Source of the DNA: Streptomyces sp. SCL15-4
GTDB lineage: Bacteria > Actinomycetota > Actinomycetes > Streptomycetales > Streptomycetaceae
Direction: 5' to 3'
Length of the DNA: 64,000 bases
NCBI RefSeq assembly: GCF_033366695.1
Contig: NZ_JAOBTQ010000001.1
Location: forward strand, 6,386,001 to 6,450,000
The notes beneath the pieces were generated by a model. That model was not told the DNA's origin, ran no database searches, and worked only from the letters and a program-made list of their open reading frames with translations. A program made the position numbers and the translations under genes. Positions 37,900 through 46,961 of the stretch are shown here, in pieces (position 1 is the first letter of the stretch; each line of letters begins with the position of its first letter).

Positions 37900-38900
37900 G
37901 CCGCCGTCCCGCTCCCGGGCCGGCCGGTCAGACAGCGGGCGCCGACGGCGAGCCAGGCCGACAGGGCGAGCCACGCCAGCAGCCGGCAGGGGACGGCCAC
38001 GGCGTCGATCCGGTGCTCCCCGGCGAGCTGGGCGGTCGCGGTGGCGTACATGCCCAGCGGGAAGACCACGCACCAGAGCGTGGGCTCGTAGGCGAACGGG
38101 ACGCGGTGCCGCAGATGGCGCCAGACGCCCGCGGCCACCAGCGGCGGGATCAGGACGGTCGCCCAGACCCACAGCGCGACGACCGTCCCCGCGAGCGGGC
38201 CGCGAACCGGCCCGGGCAGCAGCTCCTCGTGGACCAGGAGCCGGGCGCCCGCCAGCGTGCTGATGGCCGCGGCGCCCATGGTGACCCAGTAGCTGGGCAG
38301 TGCCTGGGCGGGCCGGGGCGGGTGGTGCCGCAGCCGCCGCACGACGAGCGCGAGCGTGCCCGCGTACAGCGGCAGACCGGCGCCCCACAGCAGAAGGGCG
38401 ACGGCGAGCCCCCAACGCGTGGCGGCGAGGCTCGTCAGCGTGAGCACGATGGCCTGCAAACCGACGGTGGCCAGGAACCAGATGCCGTCGGCCCGGCGCC
38501 GGACCGGCTCCGGCCCGGCGTGCCGGAGCCGGGCGGTCGCGCGGACGAGCCCCGCCCACACGACGACCGCGACCGCCAGCAGGACGCAGCCCGCGATCCG
38601 GCCCGGGCCCTCGGCCAGCCGGGTCGCAAGCACCCCGCTGGCCGCGACGAGCGTGTAGTGCCCGAACAGGCGTCCGGGATCGCGCAGTTCGGCGCGCAGC
38701 GCGCCCCGGTGGACGGCGGCCTTGACGCCGGCCGCCGCCAGCAGCGGCAGATACAGCGCCGCCGCGACGCCGAACAGTATCCCGGACACCGCGTGGGCGC
38801 CGGCCTGACCGAGTGCCCGGGAGACGATGCCGGTGGCCATGACGGGAGCGAAACACGCCGGCGGCAGGTCCCGGCACCGGTCGGACAGCCGTGCCCCCAT
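37896..38900 (-). CDS. TDT-family (TehA/SLAC1-like) transporter at the end of the nar operon
   Basis: 334 residues with about ten membrane helices. The N-terminus PPACFAPVMATGIVSRALGQ is the TDT-family start (PxxFxxVMxTGIxS), followed by GHYTLVAASGVLATRL, FLATVGLQAIVL and AYEPTLWCVVFPLGMYATATAQLA. The family includes TehA, fungal malate permease and plant SLAC1 anion channels that pass nitrate. Its ATG overlaps the narI stop (ATGA), so it is the last gene of the nar operon, where a NarK-type nitrate/nitrite transporter would be expected. Nitrate or nitrite transport is therefore a reasonable but unproven guess. Confidence 0.85.
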   Translation of the reverse strand: MGARLSDRCRDLPPACFAPVMATGIVSRALGQAGAHAVSGILFGVAAALYLPLLAAAGVKAAVHRGALRAELRDPGRLFGHYTLVAASGVLATRLAEGPGRIAGCVLLAVAVVVWAGLVRATARLRHAGPEPVRRRADGIWFLATVGLQAIVLTLTSLAATRWGLAVALLLWGAGLPLYAGTLALVVRRLRHHPPRPAQALPSYWVTMGAAAISTLAGARLLVHEELLPGPVRGPLAGTVVALWVWATVLIPPLVAAGVWRHLRHRVPFAYEPTLWCVVFPLGMYATATAQLAGEHRIDAVAVPCRLLAWLALSAWLAVGARCLTGRPGSGTAA

Positions 38901-39658
38901 CAGCGGCGCGCGAGCGTGTCCCGGTCCTGGCGGCGGCGCGGCCGGCCCGGCCCGGGGTGTGCGGCGGGCGGCCGCTGCCGGGTGCCGTTGGAGCGGTAGA
39001 CGATGTAGGGGCGGGTCAGATAGCCCAGCGGCGCGGTGAAGGCGTGCACGAGACGGCTGAACGGCAGCAGGGCGAACAGGGCCAGGGCCAGCAGCGCGTG
39101 CACCTGGTAGGCGAGCGGGGCGTGGGCCATGGCGGACACGTCGGGGTCCAGGGTGAACAGCGAGCGGAACCACACCGAGACGCCCACCCGGTAGTCGTAG
39201 GGATGGGGCCGCAGGGTGGTGGCCGTGGCGGTCAGCCCGGCCAGCAGGACGCAGACCAGGAGCGGGTAGACGGCGCGGTCGCTGCGGCTGGTGGCGGCCC
39301 GCACGGCGGGCACGCGCAGGCGGCGGTACAGCAGGACGGCCAGACCGGCGAGGGTGGCCAGGCCCGCCGTGCCGCCGACGAACAGCGCGTTGGCGTGGTA
39401 CAGCCACTCGTGCACACGCACCCGCTCGGTGAACGGCTCGGGAACGAGCAGGCCGATGACGTGCCCGGCCGCCACGAACAGCAGCCCGTAGTGGAACAGC
39501 GGGCCGCCGACCGACAGCAGCCGGTGCTCGTGGAGCTGGCTGGAGCGCGTGGTGAAGCCGAACCGGTCGTAGCGGTAGCGCCAGGCGGTGCCGGTGACCA
39601 GCACGGCGAGGACGAGGTAGGGGAGTACGCCCCAGAGGGCGATGTGCAGGTGGTTCAC
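38900..39658 (-). CDS. narI: Respiratory nitrate reductase gamma subunit
   Basis: 252 residues from a GTG overlapping the narJ stop. Five membrane helices are visible. Heme b ligands include H56 and H66 (GGPLFHYGLLFVAAGHVIGL), with two more histidines expected in YQVHALLALALFALLPFSRLVHAF. The terminal region (TAPLGYLTRPYIVYRSN) is a NarI hallmark. NarI takes electrons from menaquinol and passes them to NarH. The 25-residue arginine/proline-rich tail is longer than usual. Confidence 0.93.
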   Translation of the reverse strand: MNHLHIALWGVLPYLVLAVLVTGTAWRYRYDRFGFTTRSSQLHEHRLLSVGGPLFHYGLLFVAAGHVIGLLVPEPFTERVRVHEWLYHANALFVGGTAGLATLAGLAVLLYRRLRVPAVRAATSRSDRAVYPLLVCVLLAGLTATATTLRPHPYDYRVGVSVWFRSLFTLDPDVSAMAHAPLAYQVHALLALALFALLPFSRLVHAFTAPLGYLTRPYIVYRSNGTRQRPPAAHPGPGRPRRRQDRDTLARR

Positions 39659-40278
39659 CGGGAGGTCTCCTGGTGGGGGCCGTGGGGGGATCGTGGGAGG
39701 TAGGGCAGGAGGCCGACCGTCTCCGCGGGCGGACCGGTGCGGGCGAGCCGGAGGGCCGCCTCACGGCTCGGCGGCCGGGGGCCGGGCAGGGCCCGGCAGA
39801 CCGCCTCGACGACGTCCTCGTAGGGGCTGCGGTAGGCGGCCAGGGCGAAGCGGAGCAGTTCCAGGGCGGGCCGGTGCCCGGTCAGCAGCGGTGTCCCGGC
39901 CTCGGGGACGCGGGCGGCGAACTCCAGCAGCAGGGGCAGGAAGTCGGGCAGTTCGTCCTCGGCGGGCTGCCAGCCGTGCTCCCGGTAGAGGGCCTTGAGA
40001 CGGGCCAGCGCGGTGCCCCGCCTGCGGGTGTCCCCGTCGGTGTAGTACGTCAGGTAGAGGCAGCGCCGGCGGCTGCGGTCGAAGGTGGCGACGTACCGGG
40101 CGGCCAGCGCCAGCGGATCGGTGCCCTCGACCCGGGCGCAGAACCGCAGCAGCAGACCGGTCCGGTCCCCGGACGAGGACTCCAGGGCCGCGCGCACGGT
40201 GCTCAACCGGCCGGGCCAGTCCTGGTCCGGATAGCCGAGCAGCAGGGACGCGGCCTGGAGGACGACGGGACGGCTCAC
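39655..40278 (-). CDS. narJ: Nitrate reductase molybdenum cofactor assembly chaperone
   Basis: 207 residues from a GTG that overlaps the narH stop. The helical TorD/NarJ fold is shown by LQAASLLLGYPDQDWPGRL, ARYVATFDRSRRRCLYLTYYTDGDTRRRGTAL and ELPDFLPLLLEFAA. NarJ keeps apo-NarGH soluble while the molybdenum cofactor is inserted and is not part of the final complex. The stop overlaps the narI GTG. Confidence 0.92.
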   Translation of the reverse strand: MSRPVVLQAASLLLGYPDQDWPGRLSTVRAALESSSGDRTGLLLRFCARVEGTDPLALAARYVATFDRSRRRCLYLTYYTDGDTRRRGTALARLKALYREHGWQPAEDELPDFLPLLLEFAARVPEAGTPLLTGHRPALELLRFALAAYRSPYEDVVEAVCRALPGPRPPSREAALRLARTGPPAETVGLLPYLPRSPHGPHQETSR

Positions 40279-41882
40279 CGCGCGCCGCCCCGGCCGCGCG
40301 GGAACAGACCCTCGGGACGGCCCTTGCCGTTCCAGTTCAGCAGGTTGACCCTGCCGCGCAGCGACGCCCCGGCGTGCTCCGGCTCCGGCCCGGCGGCGAG
40401 CGGGGCGTGGAAGGCGTCCGCCGCGTACATGCCGACCCCGCCGTCGCCGTCCAGACTGCACCCGGCGTCGAGGTCGTCGGCGGGCAGGGTGCCGGTGTAG
40501 CTGGTCGGGATGACATAGCGCTCGTCGTACTTGGCCAGGGCCAGCAGCCGGTACAGGGCCTCGATGCCGGTGGCGTCCATGCCGACGGCGCGGGCGATGG
40601 CCGGGTCCCGCTCCTCACCGAGGTTCAGTCGGCGCATATGGGTGCGCATCGCGGCCAGCCGGCACAACGCCGCCTCCACCGGCGCCGGATCGCCGGCGGT
40701 GAACAGTTCGGCGAGGTAGGCCACGGGGATGCGCAGCGAGTCGATGGCGGCGAACAGCTTGGCCGGGTCCTCCCCGTCGTGCCCGGTCGCGGTGAGCGAC
40801 TCCACCACCGGCGACAGCGGCGGGACGTACCAGACCATGGGCAGGGTGCGGAACTCCGGATGCAGGGGCAGCGCCACCCGGTAGGTGCTGATCAGGGCGT
40901 GCACGGGGGAGCGGCGGGCGGCGGTGACCCAGTCGTGCGGGATCCCGGCCTCCTCCGCGGCGCGCGCGACAGCGGGGTCGTGCGGGTCGAGGAAGCAGCC
41001 CAGCTGAGCCTCGTACAGATCCTGTTCGCGTTCCGTGGCGGCGGCCTCGCCGACCTTGTCGGCGTCGTAGAGGAGCACGCCGAGGTAGCGCAGCCGGCCC
41101 ACACAGGTCTCGGAGCAGACGGTGGGCTGTCCCGCCTCGATGCGCGGGTAGCACAGGGTGCACTTCTCGGCCTTGCCGGTGGCGTGGTTGAAGTACACCT
41201 TCTTGTACGGGCAGCCGGACACGCACATGCGCCAGCCGCGGCAGCGGTCCTGGTCGACCAGGACGATGCCGTCCTCGACGCGCTTGTACAGGGCCCCGGA
41301 CGGGCACACGGCCACGCAGGACGGGTTGAGGCAGTGCTCGCAGATGCGCGGCAGGTAGAACATGAACGCCTGCTCGTACTCCAGGCGCACCTGCTCGTTC
41401 ATCTTCCGCAGCACCGGGTCCCCGGCCAGGTGCTCGGGCCCGCCGCCCAGGTCGTCGTCCCAGTTCGGGCCCCAGGTCACCCGGGTCGGGCGGCCGTCGG
41501 CCAGGGAGCGGGGCGGCGCGGTGGGGACGTCGTCGCCGAGCGGGGCGGAGATCAGGTTCTCGTAGTCGTACGTCCACGGCTCGTAGTAGTCGGACAGGGA
41601 CGGAAGTTCGGGGTTGGCGAACAGCCGGGCCAGCCGGCGGGCCCGCCCTCCGCTGCGCGGCACCAGCCGCCCGTGCTTGAGCCGCCAGCCGCCCTTCCAC
41701 CTGTCCTGGTCCTCGTAGCCGCGCGGATAGCCCTGGCCGGGGCGGGTCTCGACGTTGTTGAACCACGCGTACTCGGTGCCCGACCGGTTGGTCCACGTCT
41801 GCTTGCAGGTGACCGAGCAGGTGTGGCAGCCGATGCACTTGTCCAGGTTCATCACCATGGCGATCTGTGCCATGACGCGCAT
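40275..41882 (-). CDS. narH: Respiratory nitrate reductase beta subunit (iron-sulfur protein)
   Basis: 535 residues. Four cysteine groups hold the clusters: C16, C19, C22 and C26 (KCIGCHTCSVTCKQTW), CEHCLNPSCVAVCPSG, CRGWRMCVSGCPYKKVYF (tryptophan instead of the second cysteine, the site of the [3Fe-4S] cluster) and CTLCYPRIEAGQPTVCSETC. NarH relays electrons from NarI to NarG at the inner membrane face. GGAG lies seven bases before the ATG; an ATG three codons later is possible. Overlaps narJ. Confidence 0.95.
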   Translation of the reverse strand: MRVMAQIAMVMNLDKCIGCHTCSVTCKQTWTNRSGTEYAWFNNVETRPGQGYPRGYEDQDRWKGGWRLKHGRLVPRSGGRARRLARLFANPELPSLSDYYEPWTYDYENLISAPLGDDVPTAPPRSLADGRPTRVTWGPNWDDDLGGGPEHLAGDPVLRKMNEQVRLEYEQAFMFYLPRICEHCLNPSCVAVCPSGALYKRVEDGIVLVDQDRCRGWRMCVSGCPYKKVYFNHATGKAEKCTLCYPRIEAGQPTVCSETCVGRLRYLGVLLYDADKVGEAAATEREQDLYEAQLGCFLDPHDPAVARAAEEAGIPHDWVTAARRSPVHALISTYRVALPLHPEFRTLPMVWYVPPLSPVVESLTATGHDGEDPAKLFAAIDSLRIPVAYLAELFTAGDPAPVEAALCRLAAMRTHMRRLNLGEERDPAIARAVGMDATGIEALYRLLALAKYDERYVIPTSYTGTLPADDLDAGCSLDGDGGVGMYAADAFHAPLAAGPEPEHAGASLRGRVNLLNWNGKGRPEGLFPRGRGGAR

Positions 41883-41883
41883 G

Positions 41884-44800
41884 TCAGTACTCCACGTTCT
41901 GTGTACGCCGCCGGATGACGGTGATCGCGTCGCGCTGATTACCGGTGGGGCCGTAGTAGTTGGGAGCGAACGAGAGCTGGGCGTGGCCGCCGATCAGGTG
42001 GGTCGGCTTGATCAGCAGCCGGGTCAGGGCGTTGTGCACTCCGCCGCGGCGCCCGGTGGCCTCCGACTTGGGGACGTTCACCAGGCGTTCCTGGACGTGG
42101 TACATGAACACCGTGCCGGTGGGCATGCGGTGCGAGACGACCGCCCGGGCCACGACCACGCCGTTGGCGTTGTGGGCCTCGATCCAGTCGTTGTCCGCGA
42201 CACCGATCGCCTCGGCGTCGGTGACGCTCATCCAGACGACCGGGCCGCCGCGGGCGAGGGTCTGCATCAGCAGGTTCTCCTGGTACTCGGAGTGGATCGA
42301 CCACTTCGAGTGCGGCGTGAGGTACCGGACCGTCACCGACCGCGCGCCGTCGCCGTCCGTCCGCGGCCCCTCTCCCAGCGCCGCCAGGTCCAACGGTGGA
42401 CGGTAGACCGGCAGTTGCTCGCCGTACTCGGCGATCCAGGGGTGGTCCAGATAGAAGTGCTGGCGTCCGGTGAGGGTGTGCCAGGGCTTGAGGTGCTCGG
42501 TGTTCACGGTGAAGGGCGAGTAGCGGCGGTCCGGACCCTCCTTGCCCGACCACTCGAAGCTCGCACCGACCTGCACCGGCCGGGCCTGGGTGTCGGAGAA
42601 CGTGATGCGCCGCTCGGCCACCGACGCGGCCAGCCCGGCCAGGCCCGCGCCCGGTCCGCACCGCTCGGCGAGCCGCTCGAACCCCTCGGCGGCCAGCCGG
42701 CCGTTGGTCGTGCCGGACAGGGCGAGGATCGCCTCGCACAGCTTGACGTCGGTGTCCAGCAGGGGCCGTCCGCGCACCGCCTCGGAGGTGCCGGTGCCGC
42801 AGCGCGCGGCGAGCCGGCGCACCTCGGGCCCGGGCCGCACGGTCACCCCCTTCACCGTCATCCCGTCCCGCTCGGCCAGCGGCCCCAGCGCGGCGATCTG
42901 GTCGCCGAGGGCGGTGTAGTCCCGCCGTACGAGGGTCAGGCGCGGAGCGGTGGGCCCGTCGGGCGGGGCCTCGTCGGGGGTGTCGTGCTGGAGGGGGGTG
43001 GCCACCAGGTCGTAGCCGACGTCCAGCCGGCCCTCGGCCAGCCGGGCGACCTCGGCGGCCAGGCCGTGGAAGATCTCGAAGTCGGTGCGGGCCTGCCAGG
43101 GCGGGCTGATCGCCGGGGAGAACGCGTGCACATAGGGGTGCATGTCCGTGCTGGACAGGTCGTGCTTCTCGTACCAGGTCGCCGCGGGCAGCACCAGATC
43201 CGCGAACAGCGTCGTCGAGGTCATCCGGAAGTCGAGCGCGAGCAGCAGGTCGAGCTTGCCGCGCGGCGCCTCCTCCCGCCACGCCACGTCCCGGGGCCGG
43301 CACCCGGGCGGTGCCTCCTCGGCGCTCGCGTTGTCGGCCGCCCCCAGCAGGTGCCGCAGGAAGAACTCGTTGCCCTTGGCGGACGAGCCGATCAGATTGG
43401 CCCGCCACACGGTGAGCACCCGCGGCCAGTTGGCCGGGTCGTCCGGGTTCTCGACGGCGTAGGAGAGCCGGCCGGCGTCCCGTTCGGCGGCCACCCACGC
43501 CGCCGGGTCGGCGCCCGCCTCGTGGACGCGTCGCCCCAAGTCCAGCGGGTTGGCACCGAAGGTGGGGTACGACGGCATCCAGCCCTGGCGCGCGGAACGG
43601 GCCACGAGGTCCGCGGTGTGCAGCCCGCCGAGCGTCCCGGGCGCGGTCGGCGCGGCCAGCGCGTCCGCGGTGAATTTCTCGTACCGCCACTGGTCGGTGT
43701 GCAGGTACCAGTACGGCGTGCCCGCCATCTGCCGCGACGGGCGCACCCAGTCCGAGGCCGTCGCCAGCTGCTGCCAGCCCGCGTACGGACGCACCTTCTC
43801 CTGGCCGACGTAGTGCGCCCAGCCGCCGCCGTTGACGCCCTGGCAGCCGGTGAGCAGCAGCAGCGACAGGAACGACCGGTAGATCGTGTCCGAGTGGAAC
43901 CAGTGGTTGGTGCCCGCGCCCATCACGATCATGCAGCGGCCCCGGGTCTGCTCCGCGGTCCGGGCGAACTCCCTCGCCGCCCGCACCACGGCACCCGCCG
44001 GCACGGAGGTGATCGCCTCCTGCCAGGCCGGCGTGCAGGGCGTGGAGGCGTCCTCGTACGAGGCGGGCCACTGCCCGTCCAGGCCCTCGCGGCCCACCCC
44101 GTACCGGGCCAGCAGCAGATCGAAGACGGTGGTCACCAGGCGCCCGCCGACGCGCAGCGCCGGCACCGACCGGGTCAGCGTGGCGCCCGGTTCGTCGAAG
44201 CGCGGCAGCACCACCCGTGCCGTCGTGGCCTCCGGCCGGCCGTGGCAGGTCAGCAGGGGCCGGATGCCGTCGAGACCGAGGTGCCAGCGGCCCTTGCCCG
44301 CCTCGCCCCAGCGGTCGCCCAGCGTGCCGGGGGGCACGGCCGGCCGGCCGGTCGCCGTGTCGAACACGACCGGCATCCAGCGCCGCGCCGCCGCCTCCGC
44401 GTCCCCGGCCAGATCCAGGTCACGGGCGGTCACGAAGGCGCCCGGCGTACCGCCCTCGGCCGTATCGCCGTCGAGGGCGACCAGGAAGGGCAGGTCGGTG
44501 AACCGCTGCACGTAGTCGGTGAAGTACGGCACCTGCCGGTCCACGAAGCACTCGCGCAGGATGACGTGGCCCATCGCCATGGCCAGCGCGCCGTCGGTGC
44601 CCGGATGGGGATGCAGCCACTCGTCGGCGAACTTCGTGGCGTCCGCGTAGTCCGGCGAGACCACCACCACCTTCTGTCCCCGGTAGCGGGCCTCCGCCAT
44701 CCAGTGGGCGTCCGGCGTCCGGGTGACCGGCACGTTGGAACCCCACAGCATCAGATAGGCCGCGTCCCACCAGTCGCCCGACTCCGGTACGTCCGTCTGG

Positions 44801-45597
44801 TCGCCGAAGACCTGCGGCGAGGCGATCGGCAGATCCGCGTACCAGTCGTAGAACGACAGCATCGGCGCCCCGATCAGCGCGTGGAACCGCGCCCCGGCCG
44901 CGTGCGACGCCATCGACATCGCCGGGATCGGGGAGAAACCCGCGATCCGGTCCGGCCCGTACTCCTTGAGCGTGTGCACATGGGCGGCGGCGGCGATCTC
45001 CAGCGCCTCCTCCCAGCCGATGCGCACCAGGCCGCCCTTGCCGCGCGCGGACTGGTAGCGGCGCCGCTTGTCCGGGTCGCCGGTGATCTCCGCCCACGCC
45101 GCCACCGGATCACCGCCCAGGCGGCGCTTTGCATCCCGGAACATCTCCACCAGGACTCCGCGGGCATGCGGGTACTTCACCCGGGTCGGCGAGTACGTGT
45201 ACCAGGAGAACGACGCCCCGCGCGGACAGCCCCGCGGTTCGTAGTCGGGCCGGTCCGGGCCCGCCGAGGGATAGTCCGTCGCCTGGGTCTCCCAGGTGAT
45301 CAGGCCGTCCTTCACATACACCTGCCAGGAACACGATCCCGTGCAGTTCACTCCGTGTGTGGAGCGCACCACCTTGTCGTGTGCCCAACGGTCCCGGTAC
45401 GGCTGGTCGTTGACCTGCTGGTCCGTACGGAGTACGGCTCGTCCTCCGGGCGTGGTCGGCGCCCGTCGCAATAACTGTCCGGCCGCGAAAAGCCGTTCGG
45501 CCGCATCCGAAGCAATCCGCTCCGCCTTCGCCCTGCCACGTCCCACGCCCTCGGGCTCCCCTCGGGATCCGGTTGCCGGAGTGGTCGGCTCCGGCAC
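41884..45597 (-). CDS. narG: Respiratory nitrate reductase alpha subunit (catalytic, molybdopterin)
   Basis: 1237 residues, the normal length. The FS0 iron-sulfur site is marked by H81, C85 and C89 (HGVNCTGSCSW) with a further cysteine in EPRGCPRGASFS. The molybdenum-bis-MGD domain shows SFYDWYADLPIASPQVFGDQ with the aspartate ligand in DWYADLP, and TNHWFHSDTIYRSFL. No twin-arginine signal is visible at the N-terminus, so the active site should face the cytoplasm. It reduces nitrate to nitrite in oxygen-limited cells. It is first in the narGHJI-TDT operon, 249 bases behind a small hypothetical gene. Confidence 0.96.
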   Translation of the reverse strand: MPEPTTPATGSRGEPEGVGRGRAKAERIASDAAERLFAAGQLLRRAPTTPGGRAVLRTDQQVNDQPYRDRWAHDKVVRSTHGVNCTGSCSWQVYVKDGLITWETQATDYPSAGPDRPDYEPRGCPRGASFSWYTYSPTRVKYPHARGVLVEMFRDAKRRLGGDPVAAWAEITGDPDKRRRYQSARGKGGLVRIGWEEALEIAAAAHVHTLKEYGPDRIAGFSPIPAMSMASHAAGARFHALIGAPMLSFYDWYADLPIASPQVFGDQTDVPESGDWWDAAYLMLWGSNVPVTRTPDAHWMAEARYRGQKVVVVSPDYADATKFADEWLHPHPGTDGALAMAMGHVILRECFVDRQVPYFTDYVQRFTDLPFLVALDGDTAEGGTPGAFVTARDLDLAGDAEAAARRWMPVVFDTATGRPAVPPGTLGDRWGEAGKGRWHLGLDGIRPLLTCHGRPEATTARVVLPRFDEPGATLTRSVPALRVGGRLVTTVFDLLLARYGVGREGLDGQWPASYEDASTPCTPAWQEAITSVPAGAVVRAAREFARTAEQTRGRCMIVMGAGTNHWFHSDTIYRSFLSLLLLTGCQGVNGGGWAHYVGQEKVRPYAGWQQLATASDWVRPSRQMAGTPYWYLHTDQWRYEKFTADALAAPTAPGTLGGLHTADLVARSARQGWMPSYPTFGANPLDLGRRVHEAGADPAAWVAAERDAGRLSYAVENPDDPANWPRVLTVWRANLIGSSAKGNEFFLRHLLGAADNASAEEAPPGCRPRDVAWREEAPRGKLDLLLALDFRMTSTTLFADLVLPAATWYEKHDLSSTDMHPYVHAFSPAISPPWQARTDFEIFHGLAAEVARLAEGRLDVGYDLVATPLQHDTPDEAPPDGPTAPRLTLVRRDYTALGDQIAALGPLAERDGMTVKGVTVRPGPEVRRLAARCGTGTSEAVRGRPLLDTDVKLCEAILALSGTTNGRLAAEGFERLAERCGPGAGLAGLAASVAERRITFSDTQARPVQVGASFEWSGKEGPDRRYSPFTVNTEHLKPWHTLTGRQHFYLDHPWIAEYGEQLPVYRPPLDLAALGEGPRTDGDGARSVTVRYLTPHSKWSIHSEYQENLLMQTLARGGPVVWMSVTDAEAIGVADNDWIEAHNANGVVVARAVVSHRMPTGTVFMYHVQERLVNVPKSEATGRRGGVHNALTRLLIKPTHLIGGHAQLSFAPNYYGPTGNQRDAITVIRRRTQNVEY

Positions 45598-45846
45598 GCA
45601 CCTGTCGGTGAACGGGGCCAGAGTGCTCCCGGCACGCTCGCGCGGTGGCGCTCTTTTTCGCCGCTTGGGGCTACCGAGAACTTGTTTTTCTTGCGCTTTG
45701 CAATGGTTCGTGGCGGACGAAAGAGAGACGACCCGACGTTGGTGTCCGCGTTACGCGCCGTTGGGCAAGGACGCATGACAGGGTCCTATGACAGAGGACG
45801 CGCTCCTCGCCGCAGCCGCAGCCGCAGCCGCAGCCGCAGGCCCTCG
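45598..45846. promoter_or_regulatory. Upstream region of narG, with an AT-richer patch
   Basis: The stretch 45651-45715 is unusually rich in T/A runs for this genome (CTCTTTTTCGCC, CTTGTTTTTCTTGCGC), which suggests the narG promoter. No convincing FNR, Rex or DevR-type operator was found. A hexamer repeat follows at 45809-45838. Confidence 0.4.
45809..45838. repeat. Hexanucleotide repeat (GCCGCA)5
   Basis: Five perfect copies of GCCGCA lie just downstream of the small gene at 45847-46071 and upstream of narG on the minus strand. In one plus-strand frame it would encode only alanine. No gene is supported there. Confidence 0.85.
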
Positions 45847-46071
45847 TTACGCCCCGGACTCCTCGGCGGCCCGCCACTCCTCGAAAGGGACCACGTCCTT
45901 CAAAAATCCCCGCACCCCGAGGAACTGCGACAGGTGCTCGCGGTGGGCCGCGCAGGCCAGCCAGGTCTTGCGCCGCTCGGGCGTGTGGACCTTGGGGTTG
46001 TTCCAGGCCAGCACCCACTCGGCGGCGGCACGGCAGCCCTTGGCCGAGCAGATCGGGGTCTCGTCACTCAC
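45847..46071 (-). CDS. Small conserved hypothetical protein upstream of narG
   Basis: 74 residues from a GTG. Sequence: VSDETPICSAKGCRAAAEWVLAWNNPKVH followed by TPERRKTWLACAAHREHLSQFLGVRGF and an acidic end. The CSAKGC and CAAHREHL pairs form a CxxxxC...CxxH pattern that could bind a metal ion. I recall similar small proteins in many actinobacteria, of unknown function. An attenuator-like terminator lies between its putative promoter and its start. Confidence 0.7.
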   Translation of the reverse strand: MSDETPICSAKGCRAAAEWVLAWNNPKVHTPERRKTWLACAAHREHLSQFLGVRGFLKDVVPFEEWRAAEESGA

Positions 46072-46127
46072 GTTTTCGTCTCGGTTCGTCTCATCGAGGG
46101 GCGGAAAACAGGGGAAAAGAAGGGCGG

Positions 46128-46174
46128 AAAACAAGGCGACGCCGGGCAGCCACGGGGGGAGCTGCCCGGCGTCG
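46128..46174 (-). terminator. Strong intrinsic terminator (or attenuator) on the minus strand
   Basis: CGACGCCGGGCAGC (46137-46150) pairs perfectly over 14 bases with GCTGCCCGGCGTCG (46161-46174), with a ten-base loop. On the minus strand the stem is followed by CCTTGTTTTCC, a real T-rich tail. It lies after the DUF3099 gene and 57 bases before the start of the small gene at 46071. Confidence 0.8.
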
Positions 46175-46317
46175 GTCCGTCGCTCCGACGGGGGATGCGG
46201 AGCGCCTACGCAGTATGTCACGGGTACCCCGTCGCCCGGGACCGGAACAGCTAGATTGATCTGAGGTTTTCTTGAGCTGCCAGGTGGCCGCCCCGGCGGT
46301 CCCGGCGTCCGCCGTGC

Positions 46318-46725
46318 TCAGACCGGGTCGGGACGCTCGCCGCCCGCCCCGGCCGTCTGGTTCGTCGGCACGTCGCGCGGCGCGGAATCCCGTACGGAGT
46401 CCCTGCGCTCCTCCTCGGCCGGCGCGGCGGCGATCATCGGACGCATCGGCGTGGTGACGAACGTGGAGGGAAGCGTGGGCGGCCGTTCGCGGCCCGCGTT
46501 GGCGATCACCACGGCGACATAGGGCAGCAGCGCGCCGAGCACGAGCGCCACGATCGCGACGTACCGCTCGACGTTCCACAGCGAGACCGCGAGGATCACC
46601 GACACGGTGCGGACCGCCATCGAGATCACATACCGGCGCTGCCGGCCCCGGACATCCTCGGCGAGTCCCGTCCGGGCGCCCGTGATCCGGAACACCTGGA
46701 CGCCGCCGCCGTGCTGTTTCCGCAT
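46318..46725 (-). CDS. DUF3099-family membrane protein
   Basis: 135 residues from the second of two nearby ATGs. The family motif FRITGARTGLAEDVRGRQRRYVISMAVRT precedes two membrane helices (VSVILAVSLWNV and YVAIVALVLGALLPYVAVVIANAG). The C-terminal 50 residues are hydrophilic and probably disordered. Function is unknown. The first ATG (46731) would add two residues. Confidence 0.82.
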   Translation of the reverse strand: MRKQHGGGVQVFRITGARTGLAEDVRGRQRRYVISMAVRTVSVILAVSLWNVERYVAIVALVLGALLPYVAVVIANAGRERPPTLPSTFVTTPMRPMIAAAPAEEERRDSVRDSAPRDVPTNQTAGAGGERPDPV

Positions 46726-46961
46726 CACCATTCACCATCCGCCCGCATCGGACCCGTCCCGGCCCGCACCCTCGTCCGAAAACCCGGCCGGGCCATCCCC
46801 CACGTTACGCCGCTCCCGCGCCGCCTTCGAGGCCGGGTCGCCTCCCGCCTGCGGCGACGTCGCCGGGCCGGGACGCGTACGGGGCAGGCCGACATGCGCG
46901 GTCCGGCGCGGCGCACCACACTGGCCCTAATGCTCACGTCGAGCCGTACGAGGAGGCAGCC

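Noticed and set aside
41755..45474. 1239-residue plus-strand open frame opposite narG
   Set aside because: Composition rich in R, G, A and V and exact antisense position show it is a shadow of narG.
45788..46264. Plus-strand frame starting MTEDALLAAAAAAAAAAGP
   Set aside because: The poly-alanine comes from the GCCGCA repeat and the frame is antisense to the supported small minus-strand gene.
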